DNA of 64,000 nt, from NCBI RefSeq assembly GCF_005405125.1, contig NZ_BJDL01000020.1, forward strand, positions 1 to 64,000. Direction: 5' to 3'. Of the stretch, positions 8,160 to 16,250 are shown one piece after another; position 1 is the stretch's first letter, and each line of letters opens with the position of its first letter. The translations under genes were made by a program, and so were the position numbers. This DNA is from Lactiplantibacillus songbeiensis. Its GTDB lineage: Bacteria; Bacillota; Bacilli; Lactobacillales; Lactobacillaceae. Below the pieces are notes generated by a model. It was not told where the DNA came from, did not search any database, and worked only from the letters and a program-made list of their open reading frames with translations.

Positions 8160-8209
8160 CGGTCGCGACGACCGTAAGGAGGGAAGCTCGTTAGTCGAGC
8201 GGCAACATG
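8160..8209 (+). promoter_or_regulatory. ribosome binding site set between two hairpins, ATG restored by folding
   Basis: CGGTC/GACCG (8160-8174) forms one hairpin. AAGGAGGG (8176-8183) follows unpaired, then GCTCG-TTAGT-CGAGC (8186-8200) forms a second hairpin, then GGCAAC and ATG at 8207. The linear spacing of 23 bases is too long for initiation, but removing the 15-base hairpin leaves eight bases, the optimum. The in-frame TAG at 8192-8194 excludes an earlier start. Confidence 0.6.
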
Positions 8210-8401
8210 ATCGGTTTTTTGATTGCGTTAGTGATTGGCTTGTGGCTCTTAAAGATCTTCTTTAAGATTGGCTTTAAAATTCTGGGCCTATTTTTTATGA
8301 TTATTGCGGGCCTGATTTTAATTCGGGTCGCTTTGTGGATTGGTTTAGCGGTCATCGTCCTTGGGGGCATGGCGCTATTTGCGAGTCCGTTTGGTAATTA
8401 A
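8207..8401 (+). CDS. small membrane protein of unknown function
   Basis: 64 residues, almost wholly hydrophobic: MIGFLIALVIGLWLLKIFF, then a short KIGFKI linker and LGLFFMIIAGLILIRVALW followed by a third hydrophobic stretch ending in FASPFGN. It would cross the membrane two or three times and has no recognisable motif. It stands alone behind ackA with a terminator after it. Its translation start is unusual because the Shine-Dalgarno and ATG are separated by a stem-loop. Confidence 0.7.
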   Translation: MIGFLIALVIGLWLLKIFFKIGFKILGLFFMIIAGLILIRVALWIGLAVIVLGGMALFASPFGN

Positions 8402-8412
8402 AACTAAAATAA

Positions 8413-8455
8413 AGTCCCAACTAGATTTTGATTCAAAATCTAGTTGGGGCTTTTT
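8413..8455. terminator. bidirectional rho-independent terminator
   Basis: AGTCCCAACTAGATTTTG pairs almost perfectly across a 3-base loop, with TTTTT on the plus side and an A-rich stretch on the other. It serves the small membrane protein gene and the convergent uhpT-like gene. Confidence 0.85.
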
Positions 8456-8463
8456 AAAATGCT

Positions 8464-9849
8464 TTAGTTTGTTTTCAATTGTTGGCGAATCCGTTTTTCT
8501 TCCCCAACCGCAATAATCGCGAGCATGATAATACTCAAAACCACCGCGATATAGAAAACGATAAACGTATCGTTCCAACCATGTAAGTTCATTCCTAAGA
8601 GTGACAACCCGTTAGCTTTAGGATCGGCGATAGCGGCAAATCCAACTTGAGCCATCAAGTCCCCAAAGATATACGCAAAGGTCCCGGTCAAACCATCAGA
8701 AACGTTTAAGGCGTTCTTAGGCACGAAGCTGATGACAGCGACCCCGATTAAGAGTTGTGGCCCATAGATTAACATCCCTAAGAAGAACAAGGACGTGTTG
8801 ATCATCATCGGCGTGGTTCCGTAGCGGTAACCTAACACGACAAACGCCGTTAAGGCTAGGCAAATAATTGAAACAACCGCACGACGACCCTTTAAGACAT
8901 CTGAGAACCAGCCCCAAACAACACTACCAATAATCCCACCGAGTTGGAAGAGCAACAAGGTATTAGCGCCTTGAGCCACCGTAAAGTGGAGTTGTTGAAC
9001 CGTGTAGAGTGGTGCCCAGTTAACGATCCCAATTCGGACCACGTAGACGAAGACGTTGGCGATACAGAGTAACCAAACCCAAGGACTCTTCATGACGAAG
9101 GTCTTGAAGATGGTCCATTTACTCATTTTCGCGGCAGTTTGATCAGCTTGTGAGACTTCTTCACCGAAGATCACTTCACTGGAATCCCAACCAAGTTCTT
9201 GCGGATCGTCGGCGCCGAAGAAGAGGCCCCAAAAACCAATGATGAGCCCAATAATAGCAGGAAAAATAAACATCCCGCCGACATTGCCCGCAAATAAATG
9301 ATTCGCACCCCAGAGTGCAATAACCCCAGCAACGGCACCACCGAATTCATGGGAGATGTTCCAAATCCCGATGTAACGGCCCCGTGTCGTTGTAGTTGTC
9401 CAGCGTGAAATCGTGGAGAGTGATGCTGAACCGCCTGGCGATTGGAAGACCCCGTTCAATGACCAGAGGACTAAGATTAAACCAACCGGCGCATGGTTCA
9501 TCAATAAAGCGACCCCGATGATTAACGTCATCAACGCTGCCAAGATGAGTAAGAATGACATGAAACGCTTGGTATTCTTACCATCGACCACATAACCTAA
9601 GACGGTCTTCCCAATCCCATAAGCCAATGAGAAGCCGTAACCGATCCAGCCTAACTCAGTCGTGGAGATCCCGTCTTTAACTAATAACGGTTGTGCCGCG
9701 GAGAGGTTATTGCGGATCAGGTACATACTGAAATAAACAAAGAAGACGACCAAAAACGCTTTCAAAAATTCACGTAACCAACGTTGCCGTTGATCCGCAA
9801 TTGAAAGGCCAAGTTTTTTAGGTCGTTTCAGGTCAAAATAATGTAACAT
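8464..9849 (-). CDS. uhpT: organophosphate:phosphate antiporter, UhpT-like hexose phosphate transporter
   Basis: 461 residues with twelve hydrophobic segments and strong resemblance to UhpT of the OPA family in the major facilitator superfamily. Visible family blocks are YLIRNNLSAAQ, WIGYGFSLAYGIGKTVLGY, DGKNTKRF, FQSPGGSASLSTISRWT and GPQLLIGVAVISFVPKNA. UhpT proteins exchange hexose-6-phosphate for inorganic phosphate; glycerol-3-phosphate (GlpT) is the main alternative. The ATG at 9849 is chosen because AGAAGGG precedes it. No uhpABC-type regulator is adjacent. Confidence 0.85.
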   Translation of the reverse strand: MLHYFDLKRPKKLGLSIADQRQRWLREFLKAFLVVFFVYFSMYLIRNNLSAAQPLLVKDGISTTELGWIGYGFSLAYGIGKTVLGYVVDGKNTKRFMSFLLILAALMTLIIGVALLMNHAPVGLILVLWSLNGVFQSPGGSASLSTISRWTTTTTRGRYIGIWNISHEFGGAVAGVIALWGANHLFAGNVGGMFIFPAIIGLIIGFWGLFFGADDPQELGWDSSEVIFGEEVSQADQTAAKMSKWTIFKTFVMKSPWVWLLCIANVFVYVVRIGIVNWAPLYTVQQLHFTVAQGANTLLLFQLGGIIGSVVWGWFSDVLKGRRAVVSIICLALTAFVVLGYRYGTTPMMINTSLFFLGMLIYGPQLLIGVAVISFVPKNALNVSDGLTGTFAYIFGDLMAQVGFAAIADPKANGLSLLGMNLHGWNDTFIVFYIAVVLSIIMLAIIAVGEEKRIRQQLKTN

Positions 9850-9923
9850 AAAAACAACCCTTCTTATAATGAAAAATTTGATGACCATTTCCAGTATATC
9901 ACAAGTGTAATCGGTTGCTTATT

Positions 9924-10277
9924 CTAAAATAAGGTGCCTAGCCAGCCAAAAAGTAAGCCGCCACCTAAGCTGAGCATTAAATAAATGAGCGCCGTTTTTT
10001 GTTGGTGGTGCCGGGCTAAGATGATGATTTCATTGATCATCGTTGAAAAAGTGGTCAAGCCGCCCATGATGCCGGTGCCTAAAAAGAGTTGCCAACTTGG
10101 GGATAACGAACTAGTTAAGTCCCATCCCAGCAGTAAAGCCCCAATCAGATTAAGCCCTAATGTGGCGACTGGCAGTGACCAGCGCTGATTGAGCGGTTTA
10201 GAGAGTTGCATCGTCGTATAGCGGATCAAGGCACCAATCGCTGCACCACCGCCCACGATACCAATTAAAGTCAACAT
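9924..10277 (-). CDS. crcB: fluoride channel subunit, CrcB/FluC family
   Basis: 117 residues with four membrane spans. The GGAAIGALIRY motif near the N-terminus and TGIMGGLTTFSTM in the third span are the family hallmarks; the latter lines the fluoride pore. FluC dimers export fluoride passively. Its ATG follows the stop of the other crcB gene with no base between (TAA then ATG), so the two are translationally coupled. Paired genes of this kind may form a heterodimer of opposite topology, which is inference. Confidence 0.92.
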   Translation of the reverse strand: MLTLIGIVGGGAAIGALIRYTTMQLSKPLNQRWSLPVATLGLNLIGALLLGWDLTSSLSPSWQLFLGTGIMGGLTTFSTMINEIIILARHHQQKTALIYLMLSLGGGLLFGWLGTLF

Positions 10278-10661
10278 TTAGGCATTCCCCCGTGGCAGCC
10301 AATGGTCGCTGAGTAAGTTGCCAGCGAGACCCGCTAATAAGCCAAGTCCCAGACTGGCACCAACATAAGCGAGCACGAGGCCAGTCTGACCTTGTTGCCA
10401 GAGTTGGATCGTTTCGTAAGTGAAAGTTGAAAAGGTTGTGAAGCTACCAATTAAACCGACACTCATGCCAGTGACGATTGCTTCGGAGACTGGCAACCGG
10501 GCTGGCAATAACGTGGTGATTAAGCTGAGTAGAAAGGCCCCGCTAACATTAATAATGACGGTGATCCAGAAGTGTTGCGGCCAGCTGATGAGTAAGCTGA
10601 GCCACTCGCGCAGGCCACCACCGATAACGGCAAAGCCCGCGATATAACATAATTTTTGCAT
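10278..10661 (-). CDS. crcB: fluoride channel subunit, CrcB/FluC family (second copy)
   Basis: 127 residues, four membrane spans, with GGGLREWLSLLI and TGMSVGLIGSFTTFSTFTYE as signature blocks. It is the first gene of a two-gene leftward unit with the 117-residue paralogue directly behind it. The two proteins differ clearly outside the motifs, so this is not a recent duplication. I looked for a fluoride riboswitch upstream on the minus strand and did not see one. Confidence 0.92.
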   Translation of the reverse strand: MQKLCYIAGFAVIGGGLREWLSLLISWPQHFWITVIINVSGAFLLSLITTLLPARLPVSEAIVTGMSVGLIGSFTTFSTFTYETIQLWQQGQTGLVLAYVGASLGLGLLAGLAGNLLSDHWLPRGNA

Positions 10662-10717
10662 GAATGAAGTTGCTCTTTTCAGTAAGATGAATTTAGTTTA
10701 CAGAAAAACAACCCGGC

Positions 10718-10746
10718 TTGCAAAATAAATTAAAGCATGCTAACCT
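10718..10746 (+). promoter_or_regulatory. candidate promoter of the ABC-F leader
   Basis: TTGCAA at 10718-10723 and TAACCT at 10741-10746 have 17 bases between them. It would start a leader of about 200 bases before the ABC-F gene. Confidence 0.35.
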
Positions 10747-10862
10747 ATTAAACAACTTATGAAAACACGGGGTATTCAGCCAATGCGCAACTAATTAATG
10801 CCAGTAATTGAACAGGATCACTTCTTCTAAGGGGTGGACTGTCGTTTTTGGGATTAATTAGT

Positions 10863-10915
10863 GGCGCTGGCGAATACGTAGCCAGCGGTCTCGCCATGTC
10901 GAGGTCGCTTTTTTT
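10863..10915 (+). promoter_or_regulatory. transcription attenuator before the ABC-F gene
   Basis: A perfect 7-bp hairpin CGCTGGC/GCCAGCG (10865-10887) overlaps by three bases the stem of a second hairpin, GCGGTCTCG/CGAGGTCGC (10885-10908, with two G-T pairs), which is followed by seven T. The second is a terminator located 40 bases before the ribosome binding site, and the two stems exclude each other. Short frames such as MPVIEQDHFF at 10798 lie upstream but lack a good ribosome binding site. Antibiotic-inducible attenuation is known for several ABC-F genes. Confidence 0.6.
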
Positions 10916-10955
10916 GTGCGCTGAATTGATCCCTGATTCTAAGGGGGATTTTTAA

Positions 10956-12470
10956 ATGTCTGAAATAAAATTAACGAAGATTGAAAAAATGGTGAATGGT
11001 CGCGGTCTCTTTACGGTGCCGCATTTGTTAGCGAATACGGGCGACCGCATCGGTATCGTGGGTCGCAATGGTGCTGGAAAATCAACGCTAGCCCATCTGT
11101 TGACCGGTGATGATCAGGATTATCAAGGTCAATTGATTGTGGCTGGAGATGTCACCTATGTGCCTCAGATTGCGGCAACCCATGACCGTAGTGGGGGTCA
11201 AGCAATGATGGATCGGGTTCGGGTCGCGTTGAGTAGTCGTCCAGAAATTTTGATCTTAGACGAGCCCTCATCGAATTTAGATGAACCGCATCAAGCTTGG
11301 CTTATCAAGCAATTGCAGCATTATCATGGGTTACTACTGCTGATTTCACATGACCGGCAGTTGCTGAATGCTGTCACTACGCAGACGTGGGCGGTACGCC
11401 ATGGTGAATTTACGGCCTATGCCGGCAATTATGCTGATTATCAAGCCCAATTAGACCAACAATTAACGAGTCAACAAGCTGCTTACGTTCGGCAGAATCG
11501 GCATCAACATGACTTAAAAGTTGCGATGCAAGCCCGTCATGAAAAGGCGCAACAGATTCGTAAAGGCAGTCGCCGGATGACCGCGGGGGAACGGGCGAAT
11601 TCCAAATCATTACGCGAAGCGACCGCAGCTAAGATGGATCGTAGTGCGAAAAAGTTAGTAGAACGTGGCGAACGGGAGGCCCAAGTAACTAAGCCGTTTA
11701 CCACGACAGGATTCAAGTTAGTCGCGACTGATTTTCCACCATTTAAAGGTAAAACAGTGGCTTCAGCGGCTAACTTTACGTTGCGTCGTCATAACAAAAC
11801 ATTGTTAAAACGAGTGACGTTTCAGATTAAGCCCGGTGAACGAGTTGCGTTGGTTGGGCCGAATGGGAGTGGGAAAACCACGCTATTAACGGCTATTTTA
11901 GAGCATCAAGCCGGCTTGTCGGTTTCGCCCGCCGCTAAGATTGGGGTCTTTCAACAAGATATGACCGCGTTAGATGGCAAGAGAACGGTTTGGCAGACGG
12001 TGCGCGATGCCAGCCAGTTGCCAGATCAAACGGTGCGCAATGTCATGGGGGCGTTAGGCTTACCCGCGCGCTTTTATGACCAGCTGGTTGGTGAACTAAG
12101 TGGCGGTGAATTGGTAAAGTTACAATTAGTGGCTATCTTGGTCGGTAATTATAATGTGTTGATGTTAGATGAACCGACTAATTATCTGGATGTCGATGCG
12201 TTGGACGCCTTAGCAGATTATCTACAGCATTATCCTGGGACTGTCATCTTTGTGTCACATGATGCGGTTTTTCGTAAACAAGTCGTTACGCGCCAGTTAA
12301 CGTTTGACGATCAGCAGTTGATTGATCCACAACGGGTTGCAGTTAAAGCTGCGGCCCCATCGGACTTACCATTATTGCAATTCAAGTATGATCAGATGAT
12401 GGCTGACCCCAACGCTGACACAGCCACGATGCAAGCGTTGCGGGCCCAGATAGAAGTGGCACGCAACTAA
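10956..12470 (+). CDS. ABC-F ATPase, Vga/Lsa-type (ribosome protection)
   Basis: 504 residues with two ATP-binding domains and no membrane spans. Domain 1 has Walker A GRNGAGKST (36-44), Q-loop VPQ (69-71), SGGQ (79-82) and Walker B ILILDEPSSNLD; only eight residues separate Q-loop and signature, the compact form seen in Vga-type proteins. A charged linker (about 155-250) is the arm that reaches the peptidyl transferase centre. Domain 2 has GPNGSGKTT (about 300), ELSGGELVKLQL and MLDEPTNYLD. Such proteins displace lincosamide, pleuromutilin or streptogramin A drugs; the actual spectrum is unknown. A terminator-type leader suggests inducible expression. Confidence 0.85.
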   Translation: MSEIKLTKIEKMVNGRGLFTVPHLLANTGDRIGIVGRNGAGKSTLAHLLTGDDQDYQGQLIVAGDVTYVPQIAATHDRSGGQAMMDRVRVALSSRPEILILDEPSSNLDEPHQAWLIKQLQHYHGLLLLISHDRQLLNAVTTQTWAVRHGEFTAYAGNYADYQAQLDQQLTSQQAAYVRQNRHQHDLKVAMQARHEKAQQIRKGSRRMTAGERANSKSLREATAAKMDRSAKKLVERGEREAQVTKPFTTTGFKLVATDFPPFKGKTVASAANFTLRRHNKTLLKRVTFQIKPGERVALVGPNGSGKTTLLTAILEHQAGLSVSPAAKIGVFQQDMTALDGKRTVWQTVRDASQLPDQTVRNVMGALGLPARFYDQLVGELSGGELVKLQLVAILVGNYNVLMLDEPTNYLDVDALDALADYLQHYPGTVIFVSHDAVFRKQVVTRQLTFDDQQLIDPQRVAVKAAAPSDLPLLQFKYDQMMADPNADTATMQALRAQIEVARN

Positions 12471-12518
12471 GGGACGGTTTCGTTGGTACTTGGGCTGATC
12501 TGTCGTTAATTATCAGTA

Positions 12519-12919
12519 ATACGCTTGGTGCTAGTTGAAATTACCGCCTGCCGGTCGGTTTCTAAAATGCTGGAACGCTATGGGCCATTTTGAAGCCAAA
12601 AATGAGGTCTTCAAAACTGACCTTGGTCTAAGTCCGAGCAAAACACTCACGCTAAGGCCAACGACCCGGTTGAGCATTTTAGGAACCAACCTCTCGGCTA
12701 AATTAGTGGTCGACAATAGATAGTCATTAACTCCTGTTAATTAACGCCGGGCGGGTCAGAATTGGCTCAGTGGTGTCGTTTATCTTAGTCGGTGATTTTC
12801 CGACTTAGATAAAGCCCGGCTTTCGAGACCGCACTATGGCTCGAAAACGTGGCCACCACGTTCCAGCCGATTCTGGCCCAACCAGAGTGGCAATTTAAGT
12901 CAACTAGTACCAAGCGTAT
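12519..12919 (+). repeat. composite MITE-like intergenic repeat (modules A+B)
   Basis: About 400 bp. The left end GCTTGGTGCTAGTTGAAAT and the right end, read on the other strand (GCTTGGTACTAGTTGACTT), are imperfect inverted repeats. Module A (about 12550-12712) is a large palindrome with CTAAAATGCT and AGCATTTTAG arms. Module B (about 12745-12897) contains the TTTATCTTAGTCGG hairpin and the TTTCGAG/CTCGAAA stem. It lies between the ABC-F gene and the ykoEDC terminator and has no coding potential. Confidence 0.85.
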
Positions 12920-12926
12920 TAGTAAC

Positions 12927-12975
12927 GAAAAATCGTTGTTTTAAGCCAGCAAGCACTGTGCTTAAGACAACGATT
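12927..12975 (-). terminator. rho-independent terminator of the ykoEDC operon
   Basis: On the minus strand AATCGTTGTCTTAAGC pairs with GCTTAAAACAACGATT, followed by TTTT. The flanking A run on the other side makes it usable in both directions. Confidence 0.8.
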
Positions 12976-12986
12976 TTTTAGTTAGG

Positions 12987-13646
12987 CTAGTGCCAAGGAA
13001 TCACGAATACGCCAATTTGCATGCCAATGATGCCTAAACCTAAAATAATCCAATCCCGTGCATGTACCGCGGAATGGCGGTAATGGGTTCGGGGCGCATC
13101 TTCGACAAAGCCATGTGACGCCATCGCTTGAGCCAGGTTCTGTGACCAATTGATGGAGACTAAGATGGCTTTAAAGTACAACTGTGGTGACCAAAAGGAC
13201 AGTTGCTGGCCTCGCATTAACCCCGCAGCGCGAATGACTTTAACTTCGTGCTGGATTTTGGGGACTAAATTATACGCCGCTAGGACACCATAGGCGAATT
13301 TTGATGGCAAGTGCCAATTTTGTTCTAAAGCATCGGCCAACTGTAAGATATTCGTCGTGAGCGTAAAGGTGGCACCAGTAAAGACAAAGGCATAGATACG
13401 GGTGAATAATACCCAAGCCATTAGCGTTTTATCGCCACTGCCGTTAATATATTGAGTACTCCAAAGACCAATTGCGGGCAATAGCGGCACGACTAGCAGC
13501 CAAGCGAGCGTTTTGAGCTTGGTCCCATGTAAGCCCAAGTAGATGATGGCTAAAACCACTAATGCCACGTTCAAGCTAATAATCATCGTAAACGAGATTT
13601 CTAAGGCAATGACTAATAATAGGAGGAGTTTAATACTAGGATTCAT
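12987..13646 (-). CDS. ykoC: ECF transporter transmembrane (T) component, YkoC-like
   Basis: 219 residues, several membrane spans, with the coupling-helix region LMRGQQLSFW and ANSMASHGF-like QAMASHGF motif that contacts the ATPases in EcfT proteins. It couples ATP hydrolysis to movement of the substrate-binding S component. The ATG at 13646 overlaps the stop of ykoD by one base (TGATG) with AGGAGG seven bases upstream, so translation is coupled. The downstream position and TPP riboswitch identify the system as the YkoEDC thiamine-precursor importer. Confidence 0.85.
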   Translation of the reverse strand: MNPSIKLLLLLVIALEISFTMIISLNVALVVLAIIYLGLHGTKLKTLAWLLVVPLLPAIGLWSTQYINGSGDKTLMAWVLFTRIYAFVFTGATFTLTTNILQLADALEQNWHLPSKFAYGVLAAYNLVPKIQHEVKVIRAAGLMRGQQLSFWSPQLYFKAILVSINWSQNLAQAMASHGFVEDAPRTHYRHSAVHARDWIILGLGIIGMQIGVFVIPWH

Positions 13647-15058
13647 CAAGTCACCTCCTGATACTGTAACTGATGTTGGTCAAAGCGTAAGTGGCAGTCG
13701 ATCAAAGGGGTTAGGCCGGTCAACTGGTGACTAATAATAATCAGCGTTTGCTGAGTCGCCGCCAATGTCGTCTGCAGGAGTTGAACTAAAGCGTTGATTG
13801 ACGCTAAGTCCAAGCCCTTTAACGGTTCATCTAAAAGCAGCACCGGTGATTGCATGATTAGCATGAGTAAAATCTGTAGTTTCTTTTTCTGGCCCTCACT
13901 CAAGGTATAGATGACTTGGTCTTGATGTCCAGCCAAATTTAACTGCTGTAAGGCCGCGTCGATGTGTGCCGGGGTAAAGTAATCACCATATGCGTACTTT
14001 TGGCACTGTGCCAATTCTTCGGCCACGGTGATATTTAGAAATTGTGTTTCTGCATCTTGAAACAATAAAGCCACTTGGCGGGCATAGGCCTTCCGTTTTA
14101 GTTTTTGAATGTCATTGCCCAGATAAGTGAGCTGTCCAGAAAAAGCTTGTAACCGGACTAAGGCTTCAAATAAAGTCGATTTACCACTACCGTTGGGACC
14201 TGTGATTAACGTCGTTTGATGCTGATAAATCGTTAAGTCAGTCGGTTCAAGCAACTGGTGCTGAGCTTGTTGCAAGGTCACTTGCTTGAGTTGAAACAAC
14301 GGTGTACCGCTAGTGGGTGTCGGCCAAGTGGTATGAGTAGAGACCCGCTGATTAAAGGCTTGGAAAAGGGCCGGCTGTTGGACTTGTGGGACGATGGCAA
14401 GGGTGTGCTCTGCAGTGATTCGTACCACGTTGTCGATTAACGGTTCATAATCGGTCAGATCATGGTCGGCCAGAATAATCGTTTTGCCAGCCTCATCACG
14501 CAAGCGAACAAGTCGGCGTAATAGACTGGCACGTGCGGTGGGATCGACACTGGCAAACGGTTCATCTAATAAGATCACATCGCTATCCATGGCGACAATA
14601 ACTGCTAAGGCGACTTTTTGTTTTTCCCCGCCGGATAGGTGGTTGAGGTGACGATGCCGTAAGTGACTAATGCCGACAAAGTCGAGGGCCGCCGTCAGTC
14701 GCTGTGGCATCTGTTGCGGTGGTAATTGCCGATTCTCAAGGGCGAAGATCAATTCATTTTCAACTGTATCCATAGCAAATTGTTGATTCGGATTTTGAAA
14801 CATTAACGCCACTTGAGCTGCCCGGTCAGTCGGGACGATAGCGGCTAAGTTGGTCTGATTGAAGCTAATGCTGCCTTGGTTAGCTGGTAAGCTTAGCAGT
14901 CCAGTCATTAATTTGAGCAGGGTTGACTTACCAGTTCCAGAAGGCCCTGTCAGCAGGGTGAATTGTCCGCTAGCAAACGTCAAGTTGACTTGGTCGAGAA
15001 TTGGCGCCACCGCTTCTGGGTAACTGAACGTTAAATTGTGTAAGGTGATGGTCGCCAT
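13646..15058 (-). CDS. ykoD: ECF transporter double ATPase, YkoD-like
   Basis: 470 residues holding two complete ABC ATPase domains in one chain. Domain 1 has GPSGTGKST (about 37-45), LSGGEKQKVALA and ILLDEPFASVD; domain 2 has GPNGSGKST, TLSEGQKKKLQIL and LLLDEPLKGLD. It powers the ECF complex together with YkoC and YkoE, so one protein replaces the usual EcfA1/EcfA2 pair. The ATG at 15058 is preferred over an upstream TTG because AAGGAG stands eight bases before it. It lies 12 bases after ykoE in the same riboswitch-controlled operon. Confidence 0.92.
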   Translation of the reverse strand: MATITLHNLTFSYPEAVAPILDQVNLTFASGQFTLLTGPSGTGKSTLLKLMTGLLSLPANQGSISFNQTNLAAIVPTDRAAQVALMFQNPNQQFAMDTVENELIFALENRQLPPQQMPQRLTAALDFVGISHLRHRHLNHLSGGEKQKVALAVIVAMDSDVILLDEPFASVDPTARASLLRRLVRLRDEAGKTIILADHDLTDYEPLIDNVVRITAEHTLAIVPQVQQPALFQAFNQRVSTHTTWPTPTSGTPLFQLKQVTLQQAQHQLLEPTDLTIYQHQTTLITGPNGSGKSTLFEALVRLQAFSGQLTYLGNDIQKLKRKAYARQVALLFQDAETQFLNITVAEELAQCQKYAYGDYFTPAHIDAALQQLNLAGHQDQVIYTLSEGQKKKLQILLMLIMQSPVLLLDEPLKGLDLASINALVQLLQTTLAATQQTLIIISHQLTGLTPLIDCHLRFDQHQLQYQEVT

Positions 15059-15070
15059 AAACAAGTCTCC

Positions 15071-15646
15071 TTAGTTATTGTGGGTAGATTTCAACACGTG
15101 ACTGCGATCGAGTAAGTCGGTGATTAGTTTGGTTAAGACACCACCAAAGAAGAACATCGAAATGAAACGGACAATAAAGTAAAGCACGAGTAGCCAGAAT
15201 TGAAGCTTGAAATAGCCATTTTTAGCTAAATCCCACGCAAACGTGACTAAGGTCGTCGTGATGGCTGAGGCGGTTAAGCCTAGCCAATCATAGTGTTTGT
15301 AGCGGGTCGCGATGTAACCTAATTCTGATCCGAACCCTTGCAAGACCCCAGAAATCAATGTTGAGATACCCCATTGACCCCCGAAAAACATTTCAACTGT
15401 TGCGGCTAAGAGTTCGCCTAACGTCGCCGAGCCCTTTAGACGGAGCAGATAACCGGCTAACATCCCAGGCATACACCACAATCCTAGCAACAATTCATTG
15501 GCTAAGCCGGCTAGCCCAACTGGCGCCAAGGCGGCAGTCAGCACATCATAGACGTAGTTTGTCCCCATAAAGATTGCTCCAAAAAAGATCCCGATTAATG
15601 CAATCAAGATCACGTCACTTAAATACCATGATTTTGCCCATTTCAT
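15071..15646 (-). CDS. ykoE: ECF substrate-binding (S) component, YkoE-like, thiamine precursor
   Basis: 191 residues with five to six membrane spans (for example SDVILIALIGIFFGAIFMGTN-like start and a GGQWGISTLISGVLQGFGSE block). This block and the gene order S, double ATPase, T match the YkoEDC system, which imports hydroxymethylpyrimidine or a related thiamine precursor. The TPP riboswitch directly upstream supports this. The ATG at 15646 has AGGAGG ten bases ahead; a longer frame upstream enters the riboswitch leader. Confidence 0.88.
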   Translation of the reverse strand: MKWAKSWYLSDVILIALIGIFFGAIFMGTNYVYDVLTAALAPVGLAGLANELLLGLWCMPGMLAGYLLRLKGSATLGELLAATVEMFFGGQWGISTLISGVLQGFGSELGYIATRYKHYDWLGLTASAITTTLVTFAWDLAKNGYFKLQFWLLVLYFIVRFISMFFFGGVLTKLITDLLDRSHVLKSTHNN

Positions 15647-15687
15647 TAGCAAAAACCTCCTAAGTTTTTCATCCACGCATCGGTTAG

Positions 15688-15840
15688 ACAAAAAACGCCT
15701 GACAGTAGTTAACAGCTACTGCCAGACGGCTAAGTCTTGATTGATGGTTCCCCAAAAAAGCATTGCTCCCTGCGCTGGCATTATCCAGATTCAGGTTCAA
15801 TGGGTATTCTCTCAGCCGTATGGCACCCCAGTTGCTATGA
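15688..15840 (-). promoter_or_regulatory. TPP (THI-box) riboswitch with terminator platform
   Basis: On the minus strand the core reads GGGGTGCC, CTGAGAgaaTACCC, TTGAACCTGA, TGGATAATGCCAGCG and AGGGAGC (about 15835 down to 15761), the conserved thiamine pyrophosphate aptamer. Downstream a stem built on TCTGGCAGTAG and CTACTGTCAG (about 15696-15732) followed by TTTTTT (15690-15695) is the terminator that ligand binding would favour. It precedes ykoE, so high TPP shuts off the transporter. Confidence 0.95.
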
Positions 15841-15978
15841 ATGATTATGTTCAGTGTACCGGAATTCAAATGATAGCGCAATCAAATTTCACACCATCTG
15901 AGCAAAGGTTACTCAAAAGTCATGCTTTTGTGCTTTAATTTAGTTAGCGAGTTGGGTTAACTTAACGATTGCTGCTAC

Positions 15979-16124
15979 GGTTGCTCCGGACTGATGCTGG
16001 AACGTGGTGGCCACGTTTTTGAGCCGAATGGCGGTCTCAAAAGTCGGGTTTTATCTAAGCTGGGAAATCGTCAGCCAAGATGAACGACACCACTGAGCAT
16101 TATCCAGGCCGTCCTGCGCTAGTG
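15979..16124 (-). repeat. diverged module B repeat, minus orientation
   Basis: Recognised on the minus strand by CACCACTGAG-side and GCTGGAACGTGGTGGCC blocks and the stem TTTTGAG/CTCAAAA, which replaces the TTTCGAG/CTCGAAA seen in other copies while keeping pairing. Ends are degraded and module A is absent. It fills most of the gap between the ykoE riboswitch and the peroxidase gene; the rest of 15841-16250 holds only the peroxidase promoter region. Confidence 0.7.
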
Positions 16125-16250
16125 GTTACGACTATTGTGGTCAGCATACTTTTTTGTTAATAATGATATTGCATGTTAGTGATCATTTGGCTGTTATGAG
16201 GTCTGAAAAATTTAGAAAAGAACACTGTGTAATTGAGTGGAGGATTTGAA

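Noticed and set aside
10662-10955. Possible fluoride riboswitch upstream of the crcB pair
   Set aside because: The conserved core of the crcB motif could not be found on the minus strand; the visible stems belong to the plus-strand ABC-F leader.
10956-11300. An apparent deletion in the first ATPase domain of the ABC-F protein, with only eight residues between Q-loop and signature
   Set aside because: The same compact domain is typical of Vga-type ABC-F proteins, so it is a family feature and not damage.
12519-12919. Repeats considered as CRISPR or REP-type arrays
   Set aside because: Copies are single, far apart and about 400 bp with inverted ends; there are no regular spacers and no cas genes.
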